64,000 bases of DNA, taken from NCBI RefSeq assembly GCF_000210295.1, contig NC_026744.1, positions 3,472,001 through 3,536,000 on the forward strand. The letters are read 5' to 3'. Below the pieces are notes generated by a model, which saw nothing but the letters and a program-made list of their open reading frames with translations, searched no databases and had not been told where the DNA came from. Positions 20,985-31,331 of this stretch are shown here, in pieces (positions within the stretch are counted from its first letter, which is position 1; each line of letters starts with the position of its first letter). The translations under genes were made by a program, and so were the position numbers. This DNA comes from Trypanosoma brucei gambiense DAL972. Taxonomy: Eukaryota > Euglenozoa > Kinetoplastea > Trypanosomatida > Trypanosomatidae.

Positions 20985-22281
20985 TTCATTCGCTACTGTT
21001 TAGCACCTAATTGAGGGGGAAAAGTGCACCGCTGCACGACAGGCAGAAAGGAAAGCATTGACTATCCACTGAGAGATGTACAACACCAAAACAGGTGACT
21101 GGGGTCCACCCACGTGGTAGGAATGCTTGAGGAAGGGTGTGAGGCGGGGCCGAATGCAGTGATCGACAGAGTGCCTCTGCACACATGAAAGGAACCACTG
21201 CACCACGAACATGTGGTCACCTTCCTACCGCCTTCTCGCTATCCGGAAACAAGTGTCTCCCACTTGCATCCTAAACGATTCCATCGCCGCCACTGTATGC
21301 GTTCATACCACATAGCGTTCCCAAAGTTCTGAATTTGCACCTGCTGACTGTCCGTTGGGATTGTGAGGGATAATTGACGAAAAAAAAGCGAAAAAAATGC
21401 ATACGTATGGTCATAAAAGTATGAGGGGGTGAAAAGGGATAAAGCACACCTCCACTAAACCCTCGAAGAAAACAAGGATCCACCCACATTTTCATATTCA
21501 AGCTTCCATCCCTCACGTTTTCTGGCACAATGATTTCCTTCACTTTCTCCAGCCTTGCTCAAGCACACGCACACACGTATGCACAAATAAATTTCCATTC
21601 CTGCCAATCGCGGGCGCTCTCGACAAGAGAGAAGGCGGTGCGGCGCTCCACCTTAAACAATAAGAAGGATTCCAGCATGCATTATAGTGTGCTAACACGT
21701 GAAAAAACAAGAAAGGTCCAGATATACTCCACCCCACCCCCCTTTCCCCCCCTGCAGGCGTTTTGGCGAGATGCACCGTTATAATGACACCAGCCAAAGA
21801 ATGCAGCTCCTTAACTCCTCCACTCCTAACCCACACAAACGCCTTCTTCACTTATTTCGATTCCTTGACGTCACACTCGCGCGAGCATTCCTACCCGTGC
21901 TGCTTCTAGCTAACCCCTACTATAGTGTTATTATTATTATTATTATCATTGTCATTAACCTATTCAAGATCGACCCTCATGTCTTTTTTTTTGTATTTCA
22001 TTGGCTTTGTTCACTTTTTCGTACTGCGGGTAAATCCCACACCTCTTTGGTCGCCAAAATTAAGGAAAACTGAGAGCACCACCACTCTGTCTCGTCGCTT
22101 TCCCAATTTCCTTTTATGGTCGATCTCTCCCGTTTTACCCACGCGCTCACTTCGTGCTTGCTCTGTATTTATACTTATTCTCATTACTTATACTTTCCCC
22201 CCCCGAAAAACACTAACACACGCAGCGGCTTGCAGTGCATGAAACGATACCGAGCTGACGTCCGCTCCCTGTTTCCTCCCC
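20985..22281. other. Intergenic region, no supported gene
   Basis: Upstream flank of the exonuclease-like gene and 3' flank of the 560-aa gene. It holds a TTA trinucleotide run near 21926-21945 and several homopolymer runs, including pyrimidine-rich plus-strand stretches at 21730-21755. Confidence 0.6.
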
Positions 22282-23964
22282 TTAGATGAACTCGAGGGAC
22301 TCCACAAAGGCGTTCATGTCACGCTCGAACTTCTTCCAGAGGCCCACCGCCATTTCCCACCGTATTAATGTCGTCCTGCCCTCCCGAACGAAGATAAAAA
22401 CTTTTCCCCGGATTTCCATGCGCTGCCCTGGCATGATTTCCTCCATGCTCTGCGATATAAACGTTAGACAAGGCTCACCGTTTACCGTGGTTCGGGCGAT
22501 GTCTCGGATACCCCCCTCCTCCGCCTCTTGCCTCATGCGTGCCTCCCATTCTTCAACGGATCCCATGCACTCGGGGTCATTTTCGGGAGTCCCAACACGC
22601 ATCGTTACAGTGGGCGGGTGGTCGCCGCCCTCAGCCCCATCCAATCCTTGCGGAGCGTACGCAACGGAACCCCCGCCAATACGACTCGCCACGAGGCGGC
22701 TCCCCCCCACAACATTTACACGGTAGCCATGTTCTTTATTTACGAATGTTCCTCCCTTCTTTGGCTTTGGTTCTGCCGTTGAGGGCGAGACAGACTTGAC
22801 GATGCTTACAAGCATCTGTTCGTCTAAATACGAGTTGGATTTTTGCAAGGGCTTCACAACAAGAGAATAGCCATTGTAAGTGAACGTTTTTTTTTCCTGC
22901 TTGCCGTCCAGAGCAATTTGAACCTCAACGCCATCCATCACCTTTTCACTTCGCAGCTTGTGTGGGGTAACGGGGACTCCACCCTGATGGTACAAGCCGA
23001 TTTCCTCCTTCTTTGTGGGTGAAGTTGTTGTCATCACCGCTAGAGCGCCATCTCCCCCAGGGTATTCATAAACCCACGTTGTGTCAATGTCTACTTTCAC
23101 GGAGCCGGTGAGCAGCTCCACATATCCCAGGGCTGTGGATATATTGCTCTCTATGCGCACGTTGTTGGCTATGTCCATAAACATGGAGCGATACCTCTGC
23201 ATCACATCGGGTGACCCCATGATTTGGAATGTATAGGCGACGCTTCCACGCACCTCAATGAGGTTAAGCACAACAATATCGCAGAAAGGAGGGAGACTTT
23301 GCGAATACTCAAGCATATGCCGGAACGGCCCCACCTTCGTAGAAGTGTTCTTTGACACTTTCGGCTCGATAGCACCACCTGACATCATCATCATCTGACT
23401 TACCGCCAGCTCTTTGCAGCGGTCTTTAAATTCATCGAGGTTGACGTTATCTGCGCGGACGTCCTCCACCGACAGGACAATCATCGGTACCGATCCCGGC
23501 TGTTGCGCCACTTCCTCCGTCACTAGTTCCTCGTTCCAGACAGTAAGCATCGCCACGTTCGGGAATGGGGATAGATCCTCTCGAACCTTCCACGGAGAAG
23601 GGACTGTCAGCGACAAGCCCAGTTGGGGAAATTCCTTACGATCCCCCATAGTTCCCTTGCTTGACGTCCCCACTGTGCTCGCTGTAGAAGTAGCGGGTCC
23701 GGTCCTCGGGCTTTCCGCTCCGATTTCCCTCAGCGCTTCCGCGAGCAGCTGGTTCTCAACAGACAAATCGTTACACACGGGGCTCTTTGTCATCCCTACT
23801 TCCACTTTGGATTTCTCATGGGCACCAGACAATATGGGCGCAGTGAAGGCGTCATCATCTTCTGCTTCACTAAGAAGCCTCCGCCTCCTGATAAAGTACG
23901 CCGCCGCTCCAACAGCCGCCGCAGCACCTGCCACTACCGCGATAGTTTTCCGCTTTGAAGGCAT
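22282..23964 (-). CDS. N-terminally anchored protein with possible tandem PsbP/Mog1-like folds
   Basis: 560 aa, family not recognised. Residues 7-24 form an Ala/Val-rich transmembrane segment followed by Arg26-Arg29, the pattern of a signal-anchored outer mitochondrial membrane protein or another type of N-terminal anchor. After a Ser/Thr-rich linker come three roughly similar blocks (about 108-272, 275-392 and 404-560). Each ends in an alternating hydrophobic strand and a helix with a closing motif (DIANNVRI, SIVKSV, AFVESLEF). This resembles the Mog1/PsbP alpha-beta fold by pattern only. A Met-rich run sits at 191-194. Location and role are inference. Confidence 0.75.
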   Translation of the reverse strand: MPSKRKTIAVVAGAAAAVGAAAYFIRRRRLLSEAEDDDAFTAPILSGAHEKSKVEVGMTKSPVCNDLSVENQLLAEALREIGAESPRTGPATSTASTVGTSSKGTMGDRKEFPQLGLSLTVPSPWKVREDLSPFPNVAMLTVWNEELVTEEVAQQPGSVPMIVLSVEDVRADNVNLDEFKDRCKELAVSQMMMMSGGAIEPKVSKNTSTKVGPFRHMLEYSQSLPPFCDIVVLNLIEVRGSVAYTFQIMGSPDVMQRYRSMFMDIANNVRIESNISTALGYVELLTGSVKVDIDTTWVYEYPGGDGALAVMTTTSPTKKEEIGLYHQGGVPVTPHKLRSEKVMDGVEVQIALDGKQEKKTFTYNGYSLVVKPLQKSNSYLDEQMLVSIVKSVSPSTAEPKPKKGGTFVNKEHGYRVNVVGGSRLVASRIGGGSVAYAPQGLDGAEGGDHPPTVTMRVGTPENDPECMGSVEEWEARMRQEAEEGGIRDIARTTVNGEPCLTFISQSMEEIMPGQRMEIRGKVFIFVREGRTTLIRWEMAVGLWKKFERDMNAFVESLEFI

Positions 23965-24640
23965 TTTTTCCGCTTAAAAAATGTATTGTCTCTCCTCTTT
24001 CCTTTTTTCCTCAAAGAAGAAGGGCGAAAATTAAAGAAAAGTTCTTCCTTGCAGCGAATCGAGACCGACGTATGTGTGTTTATTCCCTTCCCTCAGAAGT
24101 TCCTTTTCTATCTGCTTTCCGCTCCCTTTTCTGTCCTGCAGCACGGGTATGTTAAGTGATATTAACCCCGCCTCGTTTAATTAAATGCAGACCTTACCGT
24201 GGACCCTTACGTGTGCTTATGAACTCAAAATGAAAACACCACCCGGCGTGGAAGCGAGAGAAAAAGATGAGGAGGGAAAAAAGGTGGATGTCGCGTTTAC
24301 TCATAGCCGTCGGTGCCCCCTCCCTCTGTTCCCACAACACAAGGGGCCGATCGTCTTCCGCTCCGGTGTTCGCAGGTGAAAGGGCTACCGGAGCAGAGAA
24401 CATTGAGAATGGGAGGGTCAACAACGCGTATTATGTCACACTTATCTCCTTCTTTGTGCATGAATTAAAAAAGCATAAAGAGGACCTCATTATTTCACCT
24501 ACGCACTCCGTGGAAAGTAAATTATTACCTCTTACAGTTCTTCGGGCCATTGCATCCTCTGTTCGACGGTGTAACATTACTGTGGAGATTCTCCGTTCCC
24601 GGTCAACTCGCCTTCGCACCGCATACAACTGGACACCAGA
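23965..24640. other. Intergenic region, no supported gene
   Basis: Spacer between the EF-1-gamma stop and the 560-aa gene start. No RNA gene or domain seen. Confidence 0.6.
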
Positions 24641-25855
24641 CTATTTAAAGACGCGGCCCTCAAGAACGGGTTTCGGAATGGTCGGACCCTCCCAGCACAG
24701 GTAGTCTGTAATTCGTTCCCTTTGGGCGCTCACGTCGGGGATCTCTTCCCAGTCAAACAACTCCGTGTCTTCCACATCTTTCACGATCTCCGGCATACCC
24801 TTACCCCGGAACACCCACAACGCAACGATGTCGTGCTTCTTCTCTTCCCCGATGATTAGGGCAACCCCAAACGCGTACTTGCGTGTGTGCTCCATGCGCT
24901 GAAACCACCCACGCACGAGGTTCGCTGTCATGAATTGCATCTTGTTGTCTTCGTTGTACTTGTAGCGACACCAGAACGATGTGTACCCAGCCGCGTCGTA
25001 GTTTTGGAAGAAGTATGGTGCCGCCACCGTGCGTGTGTCGTTGTTGCTGTACTCGCGCTTGAATGCATCCAGAACAAATGGGCTCGGTGGGAGCTCGTCC
25101 AGCGGGTTCGGCTTCTTCTTTTCCTTCGGGACATCATCATCATCATCATCCTTCGGAGCGGGCTTGGGAGCCTTCTCCGCCTTAGGTGCTTGCTGCTCTG
25201 CCTTTTTAGCCTTCACTGGCCCGAAAGTTGCACCCTGGGATTTTAGTACCTCCACTGTCTTGGGTTGTTGCATCACCGTGTTGTACAATCGGTAGACATT
25301 CCTGTACTTCTTTGTCAGGGCTTCACCCTCCGCAGCATTCGCACGGTAGTGAAATTGAAGGGCAAACGCGACGCAGATGTCTGCGACGGTCAAACGCTCA
25401 CCAACCAGGAATGTGCGCGTCTCCAGCCATGTCTCAAGGCCACCAAACACCTCGTGCACGGAATCCATCGCATCGGCTGGGATGGGCACACCGCGGTATA
25501 TGTTTAAACCAAATGGCTTTGCGGCAGTATCGAGTTCCGTTGCGGCGAAATCCAACCACATGTCCACCTGGCTGCCCTCAAAGGGTGTGCGGCCGTACAG
25601 AAAACTGCCGCTTTTGTCAAGTCGTGCGATGTGTCGGACGATCGCGTTTGACTCGAAGATACATCCGTCCTCCGTCTGGAGCACAGGGTAGCGGCAGCAC
25701 GGACTGCAGTTGCGGCGATACTCCTCCGTCTCGTTCTCTCGCCCATATTCACACGCCTTCACCGTCACAGGAACGTTTGCAAAGGCAGCAACCACCAGTA
25801 GCTTGAGGTTGCGGGCGTTTTCGTGGTGTGGCTGAAACCAGAGTGTGAGAGACAT
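24641..25855 (-). CDS. EF1G: Translation elongation factor 1-gamma
   Basis: 404 aa, close to the family norm. An N-terminal thioredoxin/GST fold (about 1-80, with the ES-N-AI-RHIARLD stretch) and an all-helical GST C-domain (to about 200) are followed by a Lys/Ala/Asp-rich linker containing a run of five Asp. The conserved EF1G C-terminal domain then runs from PLDELPPSPF to the end, with NYDAAGYTSFWCRYKYN and VLWVFRG-like blocks. It is the structural subunit of the eEF1B guanine-nucleotide exchange complex that recharges EF-1-alpha in the cytosol; in trypanosomatids EF1B subunits have also been linked to trypanothione-dependent activity. No missing parts. Confidence 0.96.
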   Translation of the reverse strand: MSLTLWFQPHHENARNLKLLVVAAFANVPVTVKACEYGRENETEEYRRNCSPCCRYPVLQTEDGCIFESNAIVRHIARLDKSGSFLYGRTPFEGSQVDMWLDFAATELDTAAKPFGLNIYRGVPIPADAMDSVHEVFGGLETWLETRTFLVGERLTVADICVAFALQFHYRANAAEGEALTKKYRNVYRLYNTVMQQPKTVEVLKSQGATFGPVKAKKAEQQAPKAEKAPKPAPKDDDDDDVPKEKKKPNPLDELPPSPFVLDAFKREYSNNDTRTVAAPYFFQNYDAAGYTSFWCRYKYNEDNKMQFMTANLVRGWFQRMEHTRKYAFGVALIIGEEKKHDIVALWVFRGKGMPEIVKDVEDTELFDWEEIPDVSAQRERITDYLCWEGPTIPKPVLEGRVFK

Positions 25856-25890
25856 TGCTTTACTGTTGAGAGTAGTGTCAGAACTTATAT

Positions 25891-25975
25891 CTACGAAACG
25901 CAGGTGTAAATCAAAGAGGGTGTAAAGGGGGGGGGTGGAATGGAAGGACAGAAACCAGAAGATGGGGCCTGGGAT
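25891..25975 (-). promoter_or_regulatory. Predicted trans-splice signal of EF1G
   Basis: Read on the minus strand, a pyrimidine-rich tract (about 25919-25975, including nine or more C) is followed by TTTCGTAG, whose AG (25891-25892) lies 35 nt before the start codon. This is the arrangement used for spliced-leader addition in trypanosomes. Confidence 0.5.
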
Positions 25976-27312
25976 ATGAGCAAATTAACTGCCGCCTCTT
26001 CAGCAATGGTTGTTTCCAACTTGTGTAAGGAAACATAAACTCTCAGTGGCGATGCCAGAGTGATGGTACATGCCCCTGAAGTGTTATTTGAAGCAGTCCC
26101 ACATGTGAAGCATTTACTGTTTAACCCCTCGAAGACGGAGTCGTGTTTCTCTTTACTTTTCATATTCGTGATGCCTCGCATCATGCACAAAGGCAAATCG
26201 CTCTCCTCCACTTTAAAATATATTTGTCTCTCACGCATGCAGTGTGGGGGAGGGGACGGTAAAACGCTACAAGGGACCCACACTGCGACATAAAAACTGT
26301 CTGAACACCACTCTAGTGTTTATAGTTATCATGAAGTACTAAACCGCTCAGTACGCAGCGCGAGTGTAACGGAAGGATGGACGGCTGTGTGGGAGAAACG
26401 CCACCATCGCAGTACCGCTCATTTAGGAGTCCTACAGCGGTCTCTGGTAAAGGGAGTGAGTGGAGCACGCAATGACATGCAAGCAGAAAATATTTTTGGC
26501 ACTCCATCGATTTGGAAACAAACACACGCAATATCTTTTACCTCCCCTTTCTTCACTTTTCCATTTTTTTCTTCCCCTAGCTCCCACCGCCCCATTCCAC
26601 ATTTCAACAAGCACTAAGCACCGTTGCGGCAAAACGGGCCTTACAAGCGCGGGTATACAGACAAAAAATGTTCGGATACACAAATGTCACAAAAAAACAA
26701 AAAAAACGTCGGTTTAGCAAACAAACGCACACAAGGGAAAAATAATAACGATTAAAAAAAAAACATTACCCTTGAACGTTGGTAGTGAGGTGGCTGAAAG
26801 CGCGCGCGCCCGCGCATGTCTTCGTTTTTATCTTTCGTAGAGGAAACAACAACCACGTGAACATGCGAGGAGTTGAAAATGCATGTGGGGATAGGAACCG
26901 CTGCGCGAGCATTGTTTTATTTTGTGCGATTACGTTACCGAAGAGGACGTTTAATACATATTTATTAACTGGAAAATTTTGGCAGATGGCCCAGCAAGCG
27001 CGTGCCTTTCGTTTTTTTCCCCATGGCCGTCGGGGTAGCCACTCACGTGTGTGATATGGGGAATTGGCGGATGGTACAGTGGAAGAAAACAAACGGAAAT
27101 GCGGGGAAAAGGGTGAAGCACAGAAGAAAAAACCGAAAATAGCAAAACATCCAAAGATACAGAGCAGCACCTCCCACGTCTTGGGCAACCGGAAAACACC
27201 GAGAGAGGGTTCAAAATGAAGGAAAAAAAAGGAGCAAATGAAGGAACAAGCAAACGGAAAAATGATAATCAAAGTTGAAGAAACAGCTCCTCTCACTCCC
27301 AGCCTACACGTC
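25976..27312. other. Intergenic region, 3' UTR of the CDC50 gene
   Basis: No supported gene. The frame at 26766-27323 on the minus strand is hydrophobic and low in information and overlaps the CDC50 stop, so it is read as 3' UTR. Confidence 0.6.
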
Positions 27313-28725
27313 TCACTCATCATCAGAGCTTTGGGGGCATATTTCGTACCGTTTCGTCCGGAGCTGAAAATAATTTTGAATATCTAGGCCTGTTCGATTG
27401 AATGTGTACCAACTAGCTTTGGGCTGCGGCAGACTGTTTCCTAAGCCTTTCTTGGCCATGCAGTACTGGATAGCAAAGGCAACTCCAACGACGAACGCCA
27501 CTGAACCAACTATCAAAAAAGTAGCGGCAAACAATGTACCCGATCTTCCAAACATTGATGAGGTACGGAGTAAATATCCCTTAGTGCCATGAAATGTCGT
27601 AACATCGAAAAATTCTTCAATGTCCAAAAAGTAGTTGCCCTCGCGGAGGTCCTCGTCAATAATCCTGAACAGCTTTGAGAAGTTGGAAAGGAAGGCTGCG
27701 CGGATCCACACCTGCATATCGTAATCTTCCGGGTCCGTCAAACGATGACCTGGTTCGTCGGCATACCAACCGTTTGTGAGATAGACATTATCATTCTTGT
27801 GTGGGTACCTCAGCGACCACAGCTTCTTGTCGCGTTCTAAGGGCCTAAATCGTATTTTCTCATCGGCGGGCCACGAGATGCCCTTTTTTTTGCATTTGTT
27901 GGGAGTTTTGCTTTGGTAGAGCGGTTCTCCCGTAGGGCCGAAGTCACTGGTGTTACAGATCAATTCGGCTCCTTCGTCCAACTTGACGCTGTCATTTTGG
28001 GCACTACTCACATCTCGGCTGCGGTACAGCACAAAAGTATCATTGAACATGGACCACGGTGCGATTCCGCATGGATTATAAAGGAATTCTTCGTACTTAA
28101 GCGTGACATTTCCCCCATCAACCACAACCTTCACCTCCGTTTTCTCGGCCTTGTTTATGGTGCCAGGTCTTTCGTACGGCTGACATTCGGGGTATGAACC
28201 TATGATGCTCCGATGCCCGCGCAACATGTCCAACGAACGACCCTCGTGAAATGCTCGAAAGTTCTGGTGGAAATTACCGAGCGTATAGTACAGGTAAACT
28301 GGTTTTTTCATGGGTTTCTCCAACTTAAAACTAACCCGAGTACGTGTCCCTTGTCTATGGACTTCGTTCCCAACATAAAAACTGCGGATTCCCTCATTAA
28401 TGTTCACCTTAGGGTCACTTGGGATGTACTGGTACTTGTGAATATGTTGATAGTTACCCCGGACCTCGTAGTGACCGTTGCACGTAATAAACAGTGTGAT
28501 GCTGATGGGGATGAACACGAACGATACCGCGAAAAACAACGGAATGACGTACTGTGGGGCAATGTAGAAGAAAGTAGAGGGAAGCGTCTGCTGGACAATC
28601 GGGTTGCCACCATAAGCTGTTCGACCGTACTTCCCAAAGCACGACCTGCCGCCTTCTCTATCCGTCTCCGTAGATGGGGGTACGTCGATGAATGACGGCA
28701 ATCTAACCACACCGCCACGGGCCAT
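27313..28725 (-). CDS. CDC50/LEM3 family P4-ATPase subunit
   Basis: 470 aa with the two-helix CDC50 topology: a transmembrane segment at about 57-81, a large extracytoplasmic domain with cysteines and N-glycosylation sequons, and a second segment at about 396-423 followed by a 47-residue cytoplasmic tail. Family marks include IPISITLFI at the end of the first helix, VYLYYTLGNFHQNFR, PCGIAPWSMFND and WIRAAFLSNFSKLFRII. The family forms obligate beta subunits of P4-ATPase phospholipid flippases and takes them out of the ER. It is slightly longer than yeast relatives. The partner ATPase is not in the window. Confidence 0.93.
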   Translation of the reverse strand: MARGGVVRLPSFIDVPPSTETDREGGRSCFGKYGRTAYGGNPIVQQTLPSTFFYIAPQYVIPLFFAVSFVFIPISITLFITCNGHYEVRGNYQHIHKYQYIPSDPKVNINEGIRSFYVGNEVHRQGTRTRVSFKLEKPMKKPVYLYYTLGNFHQNFRAFHEGRSLDMLRGHRSIIGSYPECQPYERPGTINKAEKTEVKVVVDGGNVTLKYEEFLYNPCGIAPWSMFNDTFVLYRSRDVSSAQNDSVKLDEGAELICNTSDFGPTGEPLYQSKTPNKCKKKGISWPADEKIRFRPLERDKKLWSLRYPHKNDNVYLTNGWYADEPGHRLTDPEDYDMQVWIRAAFLSNFSKLFRIIDEDLREGNYFLDIEEFFDVTTFHGTKGYLLRTSSMFGRSGTLFAATFLIVGSVAFVVGVAFAIQYCMAKKGLGNSLPQPKASWYTFNRTGLDIQNYFQLRTKRYEICPQSSDDE

Positions 28726-29642
28726 GCCAGACCTTCTCCCTAATCCACGCCGTCGGAACCGTAAAACCTCTCTCCAAACACAGTTGTTTCCTGAAATCGT
28801 TACCCCTCCCCCCTTTATTACCCTGTTGAGGCAGTGAAAGAATCAATGCAAAAAAAGAGGCAAGGTTGCCTTTCCTATTCTATACAGTCTATACTCCAAA
28901 CCCTTGCTTTCTCAGAGATTATGCGCACACACCTGGCCACTTTTGTTCCCTACGCGCGAAGGCCGTTACCCACTCTCCTGGCACCACCTTCTCCTTCGCA
29001 CTCAGCACGTACTGCAAAGAGGTAAACTGCATGGAAGAAAAATAAAATGATGAAAGAGAGTTGGAGATGCATTCACGAAAGCAAATTACAAAAAAGCGCC
29101 GGACAAGCATGATGTGTGTAGTTGACGAGGAGGCCATTAGAATTATTGCGATAGGGATGAAAACAACTGTCCAGATCAAGTTAAGGCGTGCATCACAAAT
29201 CGAACCCTGGGAAGGGGGGGGGGGAGGAACGTCGACAAGAACGACGACTACAGACACCGTAAATACTGTGAAATGTGAGTGTGGCACCAGCAAGCAAAGC
29301 GAGTACCCCCTCTGGAACGATGGAATATGTTTTCCTAGGGCTTTGCGGCGGTAGTGGCAATGCCAATATTGGCTAAGACTATGGCCCCCTCTCCTTTTCA
29401 CACTCAAACTGAAGTCCTTGAACCGCTTTTTTCTGAAGCCGAACCAGTGGTGCTATACGAGGGGAGTTTCCTCGTTAACCTTTTTGACTGAAAGTTACTT
29501 ATATGTAATAAAACAGGGCAGGTATGATGCAGCAATAACCAACGAGCAACACGTGTTACACTAATGTGTGTGCATGTTTTGATTGTGTCAACGCTATTTC
29601 CAGCCTGAGTCGGCGATGTGTTTTAAATGTGGTATCAAGTGA
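28726..29642. other. Intergenic region, no supported gene
   Basis: The minus-strand frame 28919-29407 is Ser/Val-rich and without domain features. A G-run near 29214-29224 would read as pyrimidine on the coding strand and may belong to a splice signal. Confidence 0.55.
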
Positions 29643-30671
29643 TCAACAACTGAGCCGACTGTTGATTAGTCCTTCCAGCAGACGTACTGCTTCGGCCTCT
29701 TGCAAACACCTCCCCCGCAGCAAATCCTCCGCATCACTGCATCCATCACCATTTGCTCTAGATGAAAAGCTGACATGCCTAGAATAAGCTGCTACACGGC
29801 CCTTCCTTCTAGCGAGAGCGATGTGCAGTTCATCCAGCAGTTCACCGTGCCTTGCTTCGGCTAATCGGAGCTTGCGATCGTAAGCGTTGATCTTGGTCTG
29901 CAAAATATTCTCAACCGAATAAAGTGCGCCCCGCCCACCACTTTTGATGGCATTGGCACCACTGCTGCCAGCACACCTCTGTTCCGGTCGATCGGACGCT
30001 CGGCCCGTAGCTTTGTTTCCTTCGGTATTTCCCCGTCGTTTTGCGGTTGCTTCCCGCGCCTTTTTGACTGCCGCTTCCACTTCCGCAAGACGGTCACGCA
30101 GTTGATCATTTTCGTTATCAAGATTCCGCACCTGACGAGTGAGGCGCCGCGTGGCTTCCTCCAAATGCATGTGCAGTACCTTCTTCTTGTCGAATTCTGC
30201 CTTCTTTTCTTCGTGGATAGCGGACTGCCTTTGTATTTCGCTCTGCAGGTACAATATTCTTGCTTCTACACCAACATCCAACTGACGCAGCGCGTCACTC
30301 GCCTCCAAATATCGCATAACCTTCCCGGTGTTGCACACTTCCAGTGAGGATGAACTTGCTGTTCCGACCGGAGGTGTGGTCTCCAGATGTTGCCGCGCTG
30401 GACTCGCGGATGGCGACGCGGGGGAACACTCCGTCAACTCCGAGGGGAGAGATGACTCTGGTGATACCGACACGTTCTCGTCAACCAACCCCATATGAAA
30501 ACACCCTTGCGATTGCGTTGTTTCATCCCCCGTATTTCTTTGCTGTTGGCCTTCGCTATCAGTCACTGTTTTCGGTGAGGCTGTGAGCGACTCCCATGAT
30601 ACCAAAGACCCTGTGGAGTCCTGCGGCGGTTTCTTTGCTAATTCCCGCTGATTAGTACTTCCTAGGGGCAT
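29643..30671 (-). CDS. Coiled-coil hypothetical protein, 342 aa
   Basis: No known family. The N-terminal 120 residues are Ser/Thr/Pro-rich and probably unstructured. Residues about 135-215 are a strong coiled coil (ARILYLQSEIQRQ, NLDNENDQLRDRL) and there is a second helical segment at about 255-300 (AYDRKLRLAEARHGELL). There is no signal peptide or membrane segment. Such proteins in trypanosomes are often cytoskeletal, but nothing here proves that. Confidence 0.75.
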   Translation of the reverse strand: MPLGSTNQRELAKKPPQDSTGSLVSWESLTASPKTVTDSEGQQQRNTGDETTQSQGCFHMGLVDENVSVSPESSLPSELTECSPASPSASPARQHLETTPPVGTASSSSLEVCNTGKVMRYLEASDALRQLDVGVEARILYLQSEIQRQSAIHEEKKAEFDKKKVLHMHLEEATRRLTRQVRNLDNENDQLRDRLAEVEAAVKKAREATAKRRGNTEGNKATGRASDRPEQRCAGSSGANAIKSGGRGALYSVENILQTKINAYDRKLRLAEARHGELLDELHIALARRKGRVAAYSRHVSFSSRANGDGCSDAEDLLRGRCLQEAEAVRLLEGLINSRLSC

Positions 30672-31331
30672 TTGCTCACTCTCAGAGTTCCCCTCCTAAC
30701 TTTTTTTTTGTTACAGGATTTCCTTCTGTTTCTCTATGCTGAGTGTCAAAGCGTGGAGGGAAGGACCCGACAGTGCATTCATCAGCCTACAAAACATTAC
30801 ACCACCACGCGCAAATACCTATCGATCTGTATAAATGTGAACTGGGACCATTAGAGGCGTTTAACATTCTGTCGGGCGGGGGGGGGGCGCCTCTGGGCAC
30901 TGTTGTACGTTAAATAAAGAAAAGTGAAAACGACAACAGAGGCAATACCACCCGACATATGTGGTGTAAAAAAAAAAAAGTCCGACCGCTCTGCTTCCCC
31001 TCCCTCTTTTGTGCAACAGGAGTGCTATACGACTCGTCGGTGGCAGCACACACTTCCCCAAAAACTAATGATGCACGCGTTAGCAGCGCACACCCAACTT
31101 TTGAGATATTTTGATGGTCTGTCGAGGCGAGGTGTGCGTTTGCATGTGCGTAGGACATGATAGCCGACGCTGTGGAGGTCCTACCATGCCATCCTAATCC
31201 ACGTGCTTAAACCCGCACATAACGAGCTGTGCATAATGTACAACTCTGTAAACGTTTGTTCTCACCCCGACTCTTTCACACGTTCACTCACTCTTTCCCT
31301 CTTCGTTATCGTTATCGTGACAGTCAGTTGC
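30672..31331. other. Intergenic region, no supported gene
   Basis: Contains a G-run near 30881-30888 and an A-run at 30968-30979; no coding or RNA feature recognised. Confidence 0.6.

Noticed and set aside
23414..23977. Plus-strand 187-codon frame
   Set aside because: Antisense shadow of the 560-aa gene.
25228..25806. Plus-strand 192-codon frame
   Set aside because: Lies entirely inside the well-supported EF-1-gamma gene on the other strand.
26766..27323. Minus-strand 185-codon frame next to CDC50
   Set aside because: It overlaps the CDC50 stop and translates low-complexity T/C-rich UTR sequence.
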